Positions 35,247-47,084 of a DNA stretch of 64,000 nt are shown piece by piece. Made by a program: the position numbers and the translations under genes. The stretch lies in NCBI RefSeq assembly GCF_905220365.1, contig NC_061135.1, positions 9,949,501-10,013,500 of the forward strand, given 5' to 3'. The stretch is from Vanessa cardui. Its lineage: Eukaryota > Arthropoda > Insecta > Lepidoptera > Nymphalidae. The notes under the pieces were generated by a model. It saw only the letters and a program-made list of their open reading frames with translations, had not been told where the DNA came from and made no database searches. Numbering within the stretch: position 1 is the stretch's first letter; each line of letters begins with the position of its first letter.

Positions 35247-36593
35247 ATATATTACAAAAAGGATTAGTTAAATCAGTGATGGAAAGTTGATGTATTATAA
35301 CTTGTTTTTACTTCACATATCATACATCTCATACATGCAACGATTTATCAATGATTTAATGAAATTAATCAATATTACTGTATATGTATATAAAATTAAT
35401 ATGGATATATTGTGACGCAAATGTAAGTATTCCTATTGCTCTTTTTTTTTATGAAATTTGAAACAAAGTTAGACTGTTACAGACGAAACAATATGAAAGA
35501 ACCCCTTATCTGTCGGTGGAAGATTAAAAAAATACGGATTCAGTAAGAAAAAAATACAAATTATTTTAGCATTGTTGCAATTAAACAAGTAATTATCATT
35601 TGCATTTAATGTACGGTATATCATTTATACATTAAAATTTTTAATCATTATCTATCCACACCGAACAAATCCCCAACAATAGCCTCAATTGTCTCAGATA
35701 AACGTAGAACGTTTTCATCACGGCATCCAATAATGCATTGAAAATGTTCGTCTCGGGAAATCACGTCATTTTATCGTTCATATAATAATAATAGGGATTT
35801 CATTTCATAAAAATAGTTATCGATATATTTCATCAAAACCAAACCACTTAGTAGTGAGCGTATACCGTAAAATCTAAAATCAACTTGTCAATTATGTAAA
35901 CCATCTGTCGTGTTAACTTCACTAGCTGTCTTCCTAACCATTTACAAGTTCGCTCACATTAATCAATCTACTCAGTTGACCAATTACATCCAATGAACGA
36001 GAGCTTTACGTGCTGTATAGAGATTTGTTAGGATTCCGGTGGTGCACCCGTTTTCGGAATTTGATTTGAAATCGTAAATGTTTTTTATTTAAATTTCGTA
36101 TGGTGCTTACCACATTTTATATCCGTTTCCGAATCAGCACAGTTAATATAATACTAGCAAAATATATATGTTCTTTAATGAACAGACTGGATATAAATTA
36201 CATAGAGCTAATATAAAATATTTAATCTAGTTCACAATTATTAAAAATCTATAAAATTAAAATAAAATCCGCAATAAAAAAATATTTTAACTCTTTTGTT
36301 TGAGTATAAATCAAGAGTATTATTGAATAAATCGACTACTCGCCATTTGCATTGATTCAGCCAACTATTATTTAAATATTATGACTAGCCAGTAGGATAA
36401 AATCAATAAGGAACCTGATGCAGACGAAGTCTCATGTTATTTAAAGTAACAATTTTATGAGATATATACTTACCATCATATTTGATAGTGAAGTTCATTC
36501 CATTATACCACAAGGGTTTTCAGCATTTAAGGAACAAAACTTTGTTTGAAGGATGACATGACAAGTAAAAGAAACGTGTGAAGTATCCATCTG
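35247..36593. other. unassigned AT-rich DNA
   Basis: Nothing is supported. Confidence 0.4.
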
Positions 36594-36850
36594 TTGACTA
36601 TGGCCTCCTTTCCCTTTGAGAAGAAGATTTGAGCTAATTCCACCACGTCGCTTTTATGCGGTTTTGTAGATACAATGGTAGAATTACATTGAAATTAGAC
36701 CCATGCACGCTTAATCACGATGTTTTCGTACACCGAGCACGAGATGAATCACAAAGGCAATTTAAGTACATGAAAATTAATCGGGGCTTGGGTCGGAACC
36801 CGCAATCATCACTTAGGTTGCATGCTTTCTAGCCACGAAACCACCTCCAC
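36594..36850 (-). mobile_element. old SINE-A copy
   Basis: TATGGCCTCCTTTCCCTTTG, CACCGAGCACGAGATGAATC and CGGAACCCGCAATCATCAC are recognisable SINE-A blocks with many substitutions. The 3' tail is lost. Confidence 0.75.
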
Positions 36851-37876
36851 AGTTACATGAAGGTCCTCTTCTTTTCTTCTTTAATGTTATTCTCATTATC
36901 ATCGATGCATTGACAATGTTATTTCAATATTTTCTTTTTATTTATTTTTTAACGTCAAATATCTCTATACTTAGCTTACTCAGCTATCTACGAGGTACTT
37001 AAATTAATCAAATCCTTAATTGAGCGATGTTCCAGAGCTACAGTCTTTAAACATACATACGTTAATTAAGTGGAGCGCCATTTTGTATTAAAAGCATTAG
37101 AATTTGTCGCGTGAGGAATTTATTTAAACATCACGGCTGAGATACGTTTGGTTTTTATTTAATGAAATAACAAGTTATGCTGACTTTTAAAATTAAAATA
37201 ACGCAAATCGTTATTCATTTTAATGAATGATATTTATGAAAGAACTATGGCAAAATGGTATAGAATGGAGTGTTCTATATTTGAATTAAATTTTTGTATC
37301 ATAACATTTTTCTAGTACATCATTGAATCGCATAGAATATTGAGAGAAGTTTACCTGAAATAATATTCGATTGTATTATAAAAACCTTTACCAATCAAGG
37401 GTTGTAACCCTTTTTTACATAAAAGCCGGCGTGCATTCCGCTTGACTAACATTGTTTAAAAGACAAATGCCTAAAATTTCCAACAAAGCAAAGAGGTTGT
37501 AGTTGAGTTGTACTTTCACCGTAGAGAATTTGCCTGTATTTTACATAGAAGTTAATTAGTAATTTAAACATTGAATTTAATATATTTTACTTGAAGATTT
37601 CAGTGTAAGTTGACTACTACAACATTTTATAAAACTATCTATCATAATATTATCGAACGCTCCGTAGTTTTCACCATCTCAAATATTTGTACTTACTTAC
37701 TTGTAATATTTCCTGGAATGGTTCAAATTGCAAAGAGCAAACAGTGATTTTTATTGATCGAAACCGCTTAAAATTATAATACTATTTGTTTTTATAAAGA
37801 TTAGTTATGCGTAATGCATATTAAAGATAATTAAAGATGAATAAAACTAATTCCTTTATATTTGCTATGTACAGTA
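36851..37876. other. unassigned AT-rich DNA
   Basis: Nothing is supported. Confidence 0.4.
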
Positions 37877-38348
37877 CTACACAACTTAGACGTAGCATTG
37901 GCAAAATTCGTAAAACCGATTTCATCCGAATTAAGTACCTACGCTATCCCAAATTATCAATATTTATTTCTTATTTGAATGTGATCTTTACACAAACGTA
38001 ATAACTTGTAATATCATATAACCTCGGGCTCGGGCACGGTGGAGTGACGACTTAGGCAAGACGGCTGTCAGGAGCTGGATGCGAGTAGCCCAAGAACGAT
38101 CTCAGTGGCGTGCAATTGGAGAGGCCTATGTCCAGCAGTGGACGGAAATGGGCTGATGGATTGGATTGATAACTTAATTATATATAAATAATATATTAGT
38201 TAATTTGACATGTCGATTAACAGGTATTTGCTTCCTCAAGTTGAACTGACGCGAGAATCGCGAGTAGAATGGCGCGGTAGGTTTTGTATTGGTTGTATAA
38301 ATCGGCTGTAATCGGTTTTATTGAACGCCGATGCTACGTCTAAGTTGT
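37877..38348. repeat. inverted pair of about 50-bp arms (family H)
   Basis: ACACAACTTAGACGTAGCAT at the left (about 37879) is mirrored as ATGCTACGTCTAAGTTGTGT at the right (38329-38348). The match continues inward imperfectly through AAAACCGAT. About 370 bases lie between the arms, including a LINE C-terminal fragment. It is either a fold-back element with a LINE end inside or two opposed copies of one repeat. Confidence 0.7.
38037..38173 (+). pseudogene. LINE ORF2 C-terminal fragment, open
   Basis: It reads RWSDDLGKTAVRSWMRVAQE then RSQWRAIGEAYVQQWTEMG and a stop at 38154-38156. This is the conserved C-terminus of an insect RTE/jockey-type reverse transcriptase polyprotein. About 39 codons survive without a stop, so it is younger than the 22512 copy. 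The 3' flank GATGGATTGGATTG is shared with that copy. It is severely 5'-truncated. Confidence 0.78.
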
Positions 38349-38379
38349 GTCACACCATACACTCCTACCTTTTTCTATA

Positions 38380-38492
38380 TATGTTTGTTTCCTCTACCTT
38401 AAGGTCGTCTGGAAGAGATCGCTGTTTTAGCGTATAAGCGTAAAGTATGTATTTACTGGTGTACAATAAAGATTATTTTGATTTTGATTTGA
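38380..38492 (+). mobile_element. LINE 3' tail (family E)
   Basis: GGTCGTCTGGAAGAGATCGC, then GTACAATAAAGATTATTTTG and a TTTTGATTTTGATTTG tail. The AATAAA signal followed by a pentamer-like tail is typical of LINE 3' ends. The body upstream is not recognised. Confidence 0.65.
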
Positions 38493-39396
38493 TGAACTAG
38501 TTGTCATATATTTTTCACCTTATAAATGCTATTATGATTATTATAACTTGAACAATGACAGTGCAAAGCCATAAATATATCATCAAGCGCTATATATGGC
38601 ATCTTGTTATTGCCTCCACTGATAATACTAGTAAGACTGGTAATGACTAGTTCAGTTTTCGACCAGGGGAATACTGCTGCAATTTTTATCATGATTTGTT
38701 ATGTGCAAATCAAATGTAACTTTGTAACTTATGTACAAATGTGTGAGTGAGTGTTATCCAATGATGTGTTTCAAATTATTTCTGTCACCATATTTACTAC
38801 ATTTTCGACGCTATAAATACCCCTTATGACTTTTCCTGCAAATGTTGACACGTCGTCGGTTTTTTTAAGCCGGGAAACCTATTTTTTGTTGGTTGACGTT
38901 CACTCGTTTTAAAACTCCGACCAGTAAGGGATCCGACCAATATAGGGAAGCGTACGTAGACGCTCAAACATGTACTACGAATATGTTGTACAATGTTGCG
39001 TAGATATATTTTTAGCGTTAACGTTAAATAATATTTTAGAATTTCGTTGTATATTATAACGTTATTTATATAAACAACCAACTTCATTCTTAAGTAGCAG
39101 AATAATATGGACCTATTATTTACTTTGATTTTTCTAAATTATTAACTAACCTATTTCTATAGTTTAATCCAATTAAATGTATTACTTTGTCTTATGCATT
39201 TTTGTTACTTACAAATATTTATTAGTAATATCGAATTTTTATTATAATAGACTTCACTAAAAGCCTTACTATAGAAATTAAGATTTTTTTGTATTAATAG
39301 TTTAGGTAGTTTAGGTATCATGTTTTCTGTTTATATAATATAAATAACTACTTCAGTATATATGTTAGACTACTATTTAGTAATATTATTAAAATA
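38493..39396. other. unassigned AT-rich DNA
   Basis: The minus frames at 38504 and 38824 (62 and 87 codons) have no recognisable content. Confidence 0.4.
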
Positions 39397-39600
39397 TTAT
39401 TATAAATAACTATTGAACAACATGACATACAATTACTCTGTTCTCAATATAAGTAGTGGATTTTCAAGTGTAAAGCACTTTCAGGAAATCAGAAGTAATA
39501 CACAGGTCCAAGGCAACATAGAAAACCAATGAACTTTTTCTACATCAACTCGGCCGGGAATCGAACCCGGACCTCGGTGCAGCGTACCCATGAAAGCCAT
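39397..39600 (-). mobile_element. SINE-2 copy (second tRNA-derived SINE)
   Basis: On the minus strand it begins ATGGCTTTCATGGGTACGCT and has a clear B box GGTTCGATTCC (plus 39557-39567). It continues TTGATGTAGAAAAAGTTCAT and TTTTCTATGTTGCC, a sequence I recall from a widespread lepidopteran SINE. The head is tRNA-like but is not a functional tRNA gene, because no acceptor stem pairs. Confidence 0.75.
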
Positions 39601-39967
39601 TGCATTTCACAATTTCAGTTTAAAACATTAATATCATTTATTATAATTCTATCAATATATGTCTTTAGTTTCTAAAATATTAATTAATTAATTAAAGCTT
39701 CCTCATTGGAATCCAGCGAATGCAATAATATAATTATTAGCGTATTCAATCAGAACTTTCAATACATAAATTATTAAAGTTCGATCTGAATTTCAACTAC
39801 AGTTTATATTCAATAGGTATGTAAGTAGCAGCCGTTAAGTAGAGAGGGGTGTTTCTAAATCGGATTCATGATAATTCGGCTTTGGACTTCTTGGGTGTGG
39901 ATTAAAACCTGGACTCCTTCGACACTGATAAAGTTATAGTGGAGGTGGCATTTTCAAAAATCAATCA

Positions 39968-40350
39968 AAACATCATTATATAGTATAAAACAAAGTCGCT
40001 TACCGCTGTCTGTCCCTGTCTATGTATTCTTTAAAATCACACAACAGTTTTGTATGCGTTTTTTTTTTTTTAGAAGATAGAGTATTTCGAAAAGAAGGTT
40101 TTTGTATACAATACATGAACAAGATATTTAACTAACATTGATAATTTTAGAAGTGTATAATGTCTCGTATTCTCTCGCAAAAAAATGTTTATTAACGACA
40201 TAACTTAAGAAATTTCTAAAATAACCAGTTTTTCTCCACTACATTGTGCAGGTATTATACATATAAACCTTGAATCAATCTATTTATCTATTGAAAAAAA
40301 ATAATCAAAATTCGTTGACTAATTTTAACTATTTCACAGCGGTAAGCGAA
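39968..40350. mobile_element. two family G copies head to head
   Basis: A minus copy (39968-40190) begins AGTATAAAACAAAGTCGCTT. A degenerate plus copy (40240-40350) ends CAGCGGTAAGCGAATTTGTT. Their heads face each other, giving an imperfect palindrome of about 380 bases. Confidence 0.6.
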
Positions 40351-40812
40351 TTTGTTTTTTTCTGTGTCTTAATTGCTATAATGCCAGTTATTTAATACAT
40401 AATAGATAAATGGATAGACATATTGGTCCCGACTGGGTGATGGAACCAAAAACACTTTTTTATTACGTTATTGTATAAAAAGAGACATGAGAACTAATTA
40501 AAAAAAAAACTTTATAAAAACCAAATTTTATATTACATTATTAAAAAACATTAAAATTGTAATAAGAAAATGTAGATGTCGTTTCCATAGCAGGATGGGC
40601 ATTGGTCAGCGGAGTTATTAAATAACTTAGTGAGAAGTTTGGAGCGAGTCGCGAGTTTCAACTTTATATTTATTTATTGCGATTTTATACAGCAGACCGC
40701 CCTAATGTCATATATTGCTTGCTTAAAATGATCGTAAAACACTTGAGAGGAGTTTATAGATATTGATTGATGGCGCATTCGTACTGTTTGTTTGGGAATG
40801 GGTGTTCTTGAA

Positions 40813-40858
40813 GCGGTAAATATTATGTCATGTGTTTACACGATATAATATTTACCGC
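40813..40858. repeat. 14-bp perfect inverted repeat
   Basis: GCGGTAAATATTAT at 40813-40826 and its reverse complement at 40845-40858, with an 18-base spacer. Confidence 0.85.
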
Positions 40859-40993
40859 GAGTAAAAAAGTTATGTGGGGTTGTTTATCGAGAGTATGAAA
40901 ACGATATTATTACTCATCTTATTTATTTATAAAATAAATTATTGATCAAATGCCTACGTCATATTAAGGTTTTGTTCTTACTTTCGCCTACGC

Positions 40994-42612
40994 TTTTCAA
41001 CCGACTTCCAAAAGGAGGAGGTTATCAATTCGTCTGTATTTTTTTTTCTTTTTTTTTTTTATGTTTGTTACCTCATAACTTTTCACAGAGTGGATCGATT
41101 TTGATAATTTTTTTGTTTGAAAGGTAGTGCTTCCCGTGGGGTCCCATTTTTATTTTATTTTTTTCCGATGATGGTATCCATATGAAAACGACATAAGTCT
41201 TAAATTTGCATTATGTATATGCGCGACAAATAGGTGAATAACTGAAAATCACGTTAACCAATTTTGTTAATTCTTTTTTTATTATAAAATATACTTCAAG
41301 GGTAATTTGGTGAAAGTTTGGTAAGGTTCTGAGCACAGGATCCATGACAAAGTAACGGAACGGAAGGGAACGGAACAATTCTGAGGAGCACGTTAGCGAT
41401 ACTCAGTCGAATCTTTTATTTATAGGTTATTTGGATATTTGAGTCACCTTCCGTAATGTGGTTATGTTTATGTAATTATCATAGTCGAATATTATAATCA
41501 ACTAGCTACCCACCCCGGCTTCGCACGGGTGCAATACTGATACTAAATTTGTTTATTTACGACATCACATCGCAAACTTCTAAAATTATCAGTGTATCTT
41601 TACTATATTGTTCATGTATTATATACACAAACCTTCCCCTTGAATCACACTATCTTTTAAAAAAAACCGCATCAAAATTCGTTGCGTAGATTTAAAGATA
41701 TAGGGACAGAGAAAGCGACTTTGTTATGTGTATGTGATTTCAGAGAGACACAAATTTTGTGTATGTGATGTGATGTCATATGATGTACGAAATATAGTTG
41801 GTCTTTTTCAAAGTTTTTTTGCTGAGTTCGATTACAGCTCTTTCGAGGGATCCTTGTAATTTACGCCGCGTGACGTATTAAATCCGCATTTTCGAAAGTC
41901 TATTTTTGCTTTATTCGCAAGTTTCCTTTGAAATTGTCCTCGAAGTAGTTTCTGACTCATATAAACGGAACGCTTAATCTATCCATATTAAAAAAAAATT
42001 AGTTAGTCAACATCAGCTTCACTTTAAATCAAAAAATAAATAAAAATTTTAACAAAAAGAAAAACCGACTTCAAACAAAACACTATTTTAAAACAAATGA
42101 ATAAGCATGAAAAAGTAATAAAAATAATTGCGTATTTAACATATTTTTTAGAGTCTTCCTAAGTTAAATGAAATGAAAAATATTAGACTACTTAAAAGTC
42201 GATTAACGATTATATCATGTAGTTATAATTATTGTTATATTTGGAGTCAGTGTCAGCCAATAAAACCCTACAGTATATCTATCAAAAAACAATACGAGAA
42301 TACTTTAACAAATTACCTTTTACACAATAATATACTGGATCCATCAAGGAGTTCGTATCGCTTCTTTCTTTTGATTGTTGGGGCAAGGGCACCGTGGCTG
42401 ACACCGGCTCCAAATATAACTATAACTACATTATATTATCGTAAATCGACTTTTAAGTAGTCTAATATTTTTCATTTCATTTAACTTAGGAAGACTCTAA
42501 AAAATATGTTAAATACGCAATTATTTTTATTACTTTTTCGTGCATATTCATTTGTTTTAAAATAGTGTTTTGTTTGAAGTCGGTTTTTCTTTTTGTTAAA
42601 ATTTTTATTTAT
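40994..42612 (+). mobile_element. fold-back composite F1, right arm missing
   Basis: It matches F2 (55204-56917) almost base for base over most of its length. It starts TTTTCAACCGACTTCCAAAA, contains a family G copy at 41509-41745, and ends with the inner fold-back at 42036-42612. It lacks the right-hand outer arm that F2 has at 56971-57598. Small deletions relative to F2 lie near 41548 and 41735. The 95-codon frame at 42173 is not considered coding because it lies in the fold-back arms. Confidence 0.85.
42036..42612. repeat. inner fold-back of F1, about 220-bp arms
   Basis: Arms 42036-42259 and 42395-42612 are near-perfect reverse complements, from ATAAATAAAAATTTTAAC at the outer end to GTGTCAGCCA at the inner end. 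The spacer is about 135 bases. Confidence 0.85.
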
Positions 42613-43034
42613 ATTTTTTCTATTTTTAGATCTTTACCGTTTTATATAACATATGTTCAACATTTCACTGCAGTTGTTTTAAATGTTTACTAAATTATTA
42701 AAATATTTATTCGGTGTTACAATATGGTCAATGAAATTGGAATTTGAGTAATAAATTAATGATGCGTAAAATAGTCAATTTTAAAATGTCAACAAATTTT
42801 GAATGCATACAGGTAAATATAATAAATCGACCCGCCCCAACTTCGGTCTAAAAAATTCGGTAATATTTACTTATAAAGAAAATGATATCATATAAATATA
42901 ATTCAAACTTAATATAATATAACTTAATATCTATAGCACTGAGAAATCAGTTTTTATTAGAATAGCATCTTACTTAAATAGTTCCGGAAATACCTATCGA
43001 CCTATCTACCTACCTATCTAATGATGATCATTAC

Positions 43035-43262
43035 ATAGTATTAACCAAAGTCGCTTACCGCTGTTTGTCTCTAAATAAGCTTAGATCTTTAATATTAGTA
43101 AACGGATTTTGATGCATTTTTTTTTAAATAAATTGAGTAATAAAGTTAAGAAACACTGATAATAATTTTAGAAGTTTCTAATGTGATGTCGTACATAGAC
43201 TAATTCTGTATATTTAGTACTAGCATTTTACCCTTAAGTAGCCGGTGTGGGTCGCTAGTGTT
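43035..43262 (-). mobile_element. family G copy
   Basis: Reverse complement of G. It begins TACATAGTATTAACCAAAGT and ends GGTGTGGGTCGCTAG, the mirrored CTAGCGACCCACACC start. It has no F sequence around it, so G moves on its own. Confidence 0.75.
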
Positions 43263-43605
43263 AGTAATGAATACAAAGATTTTCGATTTGTCTGGTATAC
43301 CTAAATATTTATGATGATATTCGCTAAAGACTTTATTATCCGAGACTCGACATAAATGACATTATCTTGAACGCTGTCCGTCTCGGTGGCGTGTCTCCGC
43401 AGTGAGCGATAAAATGCATCTTATTAAATTTGTCACATGAATATGGAGATTGGCGCAGGTGCTGCTGCAGACGAAATTAAAGGATCCAGGGAAATTCAAG
43501 GTTCCGTAAATAGTTTTAAAAAACCTCTCTGTGTTGGTTGCAAATTTTTGGCAGAATTTGGCCCCGGTCGTAGAGTGATTAGTATCAGTGATTATTTTTT
43601 GAGTT

Positions 43606-43868
43606 TCAACAAAAACAACCTATAAATTTCCCAGGACTGGGCTAAGGACATTTTCTCTCCCTTGAAGGAGAAGGCGTGGAACATATTCCACCACGCTGTT
43701 CCAATGCATGTTGGTGGAATACACATGTAGAATTTTTAAGAAACTTCACCGCCGAGCACGAGATGAATAATAAACACAAATTAAGCACATGCATATTCAG
43801 CGGTCCTTGCCTGGGTGTGAATCCGCAATCATCTGTTACGATGCACGCGTTCTAACCCCTGGGTCATG
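43606..43868 (-). mobile_element. SINE-A copy with internal deletion
   Basis: It has AACCTATAAATTTCCCAGG, the body, then ACACATGTAGAATTTTTAAG joined directly to AAACTTCACCGCCGAGCACG. The CATGCAGGTTTCCTCACGAT block is missing. Confidence 0.85.
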
Positions 43869-44689
43869 CTTTAAGTTATTAAGCTTTAAGAATGTTTGTT
43901 TGAAAATAGAATCATGAAAGTAGCTGTGAGAAATTAAGATCAGAGCAACTTAGGTATCTAAATGCTTCTTCGTAGAAAGTGGGTTTTTAAAACGTATATA
44001 ATGTTTGCTAAATATAAATAACAACTTTAGTTAAGTGGAATTAAAGTAAGACGTAACGTATTATTAGGTCGTTTTGAAACGGATAAATTATGAAGAACCT
44101 TCTGCTCGAAAGGGCGAGTGAACCTTGACCGATTCATTGTCTTGTGGTAGGTTGCTTGAGTTTGCGCGTCTAGACTGACGAAGATTGATACGGTTGTATT
44201 AGGTTCGTGCTGTGTCTGCACTCACGTTTTATTAATAGACCACGGGTCGTTTACGACTCCTCTTAGCTTAAATTGCAAGGAGAGAGGTTGACGTTATACG
44301 ATATGAGACATACAGTCGAGGAAAGAGGAGGGAAATAATTATGCTGACTTTACCATTTGAAATTCTTTTTATTACTCATACTAAAACATATATTTAAACC
44401 ATATGATAAAATACTATGATATATATAGTCAAAAAATTGAAAGCATTTTACGCATATTTAACAAATAAGAGTTTTTTTTTAATAAGTGTCAATGTTAAAT
44501 ATTTAATTTTTTCATCATTTTTTATGTATGTGTGTGTGCTTTACAAACTGGCAAACTGTGTATATCGTTGATTTCAACCAATTGTATAAAGTTATACTAA
44601 AATAGGAGTTACTGTTTATAATATTAAAATAACCGGGTTTTACTACATGCATACTTTTTTTTGTTATAATATCAAAAATATACTTATAC
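43869..44689. other. unassigned DNA
   Basis: Nothing is supported. The minus frame at 44027-44221 has no recognisable content. Confidence 0.35.
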
Positions 44690-44860
44690 ACGGTAAATAT
44701 ACAAAAATAGCATTCTATTTTATTTTTTTCTAATCACCTATTCTCTGAAACGGCTGAACTGGTTTTGACGAGACTCACTTGCAGATAACTGGTGTAATAA
44801 AAATCAACTTAGCCTACAACAATAACTTGTTAATTCGCGGGTACATATAGTCATGTATAA
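44690..44860 (+). mobile_element. family I Helitron-like fragment
   Basis: CGGCTGAACTGGTTTTGACG, GAGACTCACTTGCAGATAAC and ATCAACTTAGCCTACAAC follow the same order as 2111-2475, and the reverse of 27655. The end CGCGGGTACATATAGTCATG is a decayed version of the usual terminus. Confidence 0.5.
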
Positions 44861-45669
44861 AAATAGTGTGTCGATTAAATAAATATAACGATTATGATAA
44901 CTTAAATAGTAATTATTTATCTTATAAGGTGATCAATTTAAACATATAGTTTGTGCGTGCTTTCATGTAGTCATAATATTTTTCAAAAATCACATTGCGA
45001 GCATATGCATATTGTATTTAGTGCCATAGAGAGGAAAGTTCATAGCACGAGCATAAACACTGCATCTAGGCGAGGTTTTGTTCACTTTGTAACTATAACG
45101 CCATGCTCGCGTGCAATATATGAATTTAAAAATGTCTAAATCATAGGCGTATTAAGCAGCTAAGCGACTCCGCTAGTAATCGTTATAAGCTAGGTAATAA
45201 AATTCCATCGCAGTAATCCCAGGTAGGGATTCCAGGTACGAGGCAATGCTCCAAGTTATTCAATTAGCCCCAACTTTACACATTCAACCGTTTTTGCAGG
45301 ACTCGCCTTTATGACTCAATTTATTAACGTTTTACTTTATTAACTTCTGTGTGTGATTTTAATATAATAATATACAAAAGGTAAAGAAATAAAATGATGA
45401 ATGTAAAATTCGGGGCCAAATTATATAATTATGATAGCAAAAATAGTTATGGTCTTCTCAGAAATATCAACTTAGGTTTTCTCTGAATCTTGGTCGAATA
45501 CTGACAATTATAAATTATTTATAAGACTATTTTGAATGCATATGTAATCTATTCGGTATAGTATCGTCGAAAAATATGTCATGTCAACTTTAATGGAGTT
45601 ATTGCACTTTTAAGTACTTGGTTCAATGTTCTTTTAAAGTATTGTTTTTGTAAAAAGTAGAGTAGTAAA
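44861..45669. other. unassigned DNA
   Basis: Nothing is supported apart from a small hairpin AATCCC-AGGTA-GGGATT near 45216. Confidence 0.35.
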
Positions 45670-45965
45670 GTAACAGCCTGTAAATATCCCACTACTGGGA
45701 TAAGGTCTCCTCTTCCATTAAGCAGAGGGTTTGGAACATTTTCCACCACGCTGTTCCAAATCGGATTGGTGGAATGCACATATGGCAGAATTTCGATGAA
45801 ATTAGACACATGCAGGTTTCCTCACTACGTTTTCCTTCATCGCCGAGCACGAGATGAATTATAAAGATAAATTAAGCACATGTATATAGTGGTGATTGCC
45901 TCCGCATTGAATCCGCAATCATCGGTTAAGATGCACGCTTTCTAACACTGGGCCATCTCAGCTCA
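45670..45965 (-). mobile_element. SINE-A copy
   Basis: It runs from TAACAGCCTGTAAATATCCC to the head GGGCCATCTCAGCTC. It is near full length. Five bases after its head the U2 snRNA-like sequence begins on the opposite strand. Confidence 0.88.
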
Positions 45966-45970
45966 TTATC

Positions 45971-45997
45971 ATCGCTTCTCGGCCTTTTAGCTAAGAT
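45971..45997 (+). pseudogene. U2 snRNA 5'-end fragment
   Basis: ATCGCTTCTCGGCCTTTTAG followed by CTAAGAT matches the universally conserved first 27 bases of U2 snRNA (26 of 27, A for G at 45989). It then diverges: the branch-point-recognition region GTAGTA that should follow is not intact, and no Sm site or 3' stem-loops follow. It is a truncated pseudogene, not a functional snRNA. Confidence 0.85.
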
Positions 45998-46473
45998 GTA
46001 TAATAATGTTTTTGACAAAGTGTATAATCCCTATAGTAGAAATAAATATATAGTCATAAGAGTTTGGAAATTTCTTAACAAAAGAATAATGTGCTTCATA
46101 GCTGTCAGCAGAGGTCAATGGTAAATTCCTGTTCTGATTGGCTTAAATTTTTTACTGATGAATGAACATCATATAGCTATTTCTAAAACGGGTTGGGAAT
46201 TACGCAAAGTTTCGAGACAATTAATAAATTCGTTCTAATAGAAGATACAATAATTTCCGATATTGTAACAGCATAACGTTTAGTAACAAAGTTGATTGAC
46301 ATATTTACAGCCACATACACCTATACGCAGGCACACACGCTTATACGCACACACATAAAAATAGCTTTGATTTGTTTGGGTTGGTTATCTGTGATACGAG
46401 ATTGTTCACCAATCTCGGGCAAAATTTCATGCATCTATACAAAGGCATATTATACCTTCATTAAATAACAACG

Positions 46474-46664
46474 TCAGCCTGTGGCAGAATTTCTATGAAA
46501 TAAGACACATGCAGGTTTCCTCACGATGTTTGCTTTCACCGCTCGAGATGAATTAAAAACACAAATTAATCACATCAATATTCAGTGGCGCTTGCCTGGG
46601 TTTGAACCAGCAATCATCGGTTAAGATGCACGAGTTCTAACCACTGGGCCATCTCGGCGATTAA
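46474..46664 (-). mobile_element. SINE-A copy with internal deletion
   Basis: CAACGTCAGCCT joins directly to GTGGCAGAATTTCTATG, so about 110 bases of the 3' half are missing. The head end ACTGGGCCATCTCGGCG is intact. Confidence 0.85.
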
Positions 46665-47084
46665 TTTATACAATGATGATTATTTAAATACGATTTAACA
46701 AATTCAATAAAGCGTCACATTTCTTGGCATCAGGTCTAGAAATTTCGAAAAATATATTTTAAATAACGTCAAAAGTGTGAACAATTGACTCGTACATAAT
46801 ATTATTTCGTTAAGTAGTTACAATGGAAACTTGTTCCTCTAATAACAATATAATGGACTTTTGTGTTTCATTGCAAGTTTTAATTGGCGCAGCTCAGAGA
46901 CAACAACGGCACGCCGAAACATTGTGTTCACTCTCGGGACTTTAAACTACAGTTTTTCAACTTTATTCTAGATTTCGTTGACCGCTAATTTAGATTCTAG
47001 ATTGATTCTAATAGAACAGTAGAATGTTTTCTATTTTGTTAAAGCGAACAAACAACTGTTTGGTCCTGTTATTTGTAATTTATT
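46665..47084. other. unassigned DNA
   Basis: Nothing is supported. Confidence 0.4.

Noticed and set aside
39541..39600. Possible tRNA gene on the minus strand
   Set aside because: The T-arm-like B box is good but there is no paired acceptor stem, and the sequence continues as a SINE body.
42173..42460. 95-codon frame shared with 56458-56739
   Set aside because: Conserved only because F1 and F2 are near-identical. It runs across a fold-back arm, loop and other arm, so it is not a plausible protein.
45971..46060. Functional U2 snRNA gene
   Set aside because: Only the first 27 bases match. The branch-point region, Sm site and 3' stem-loops are absent.
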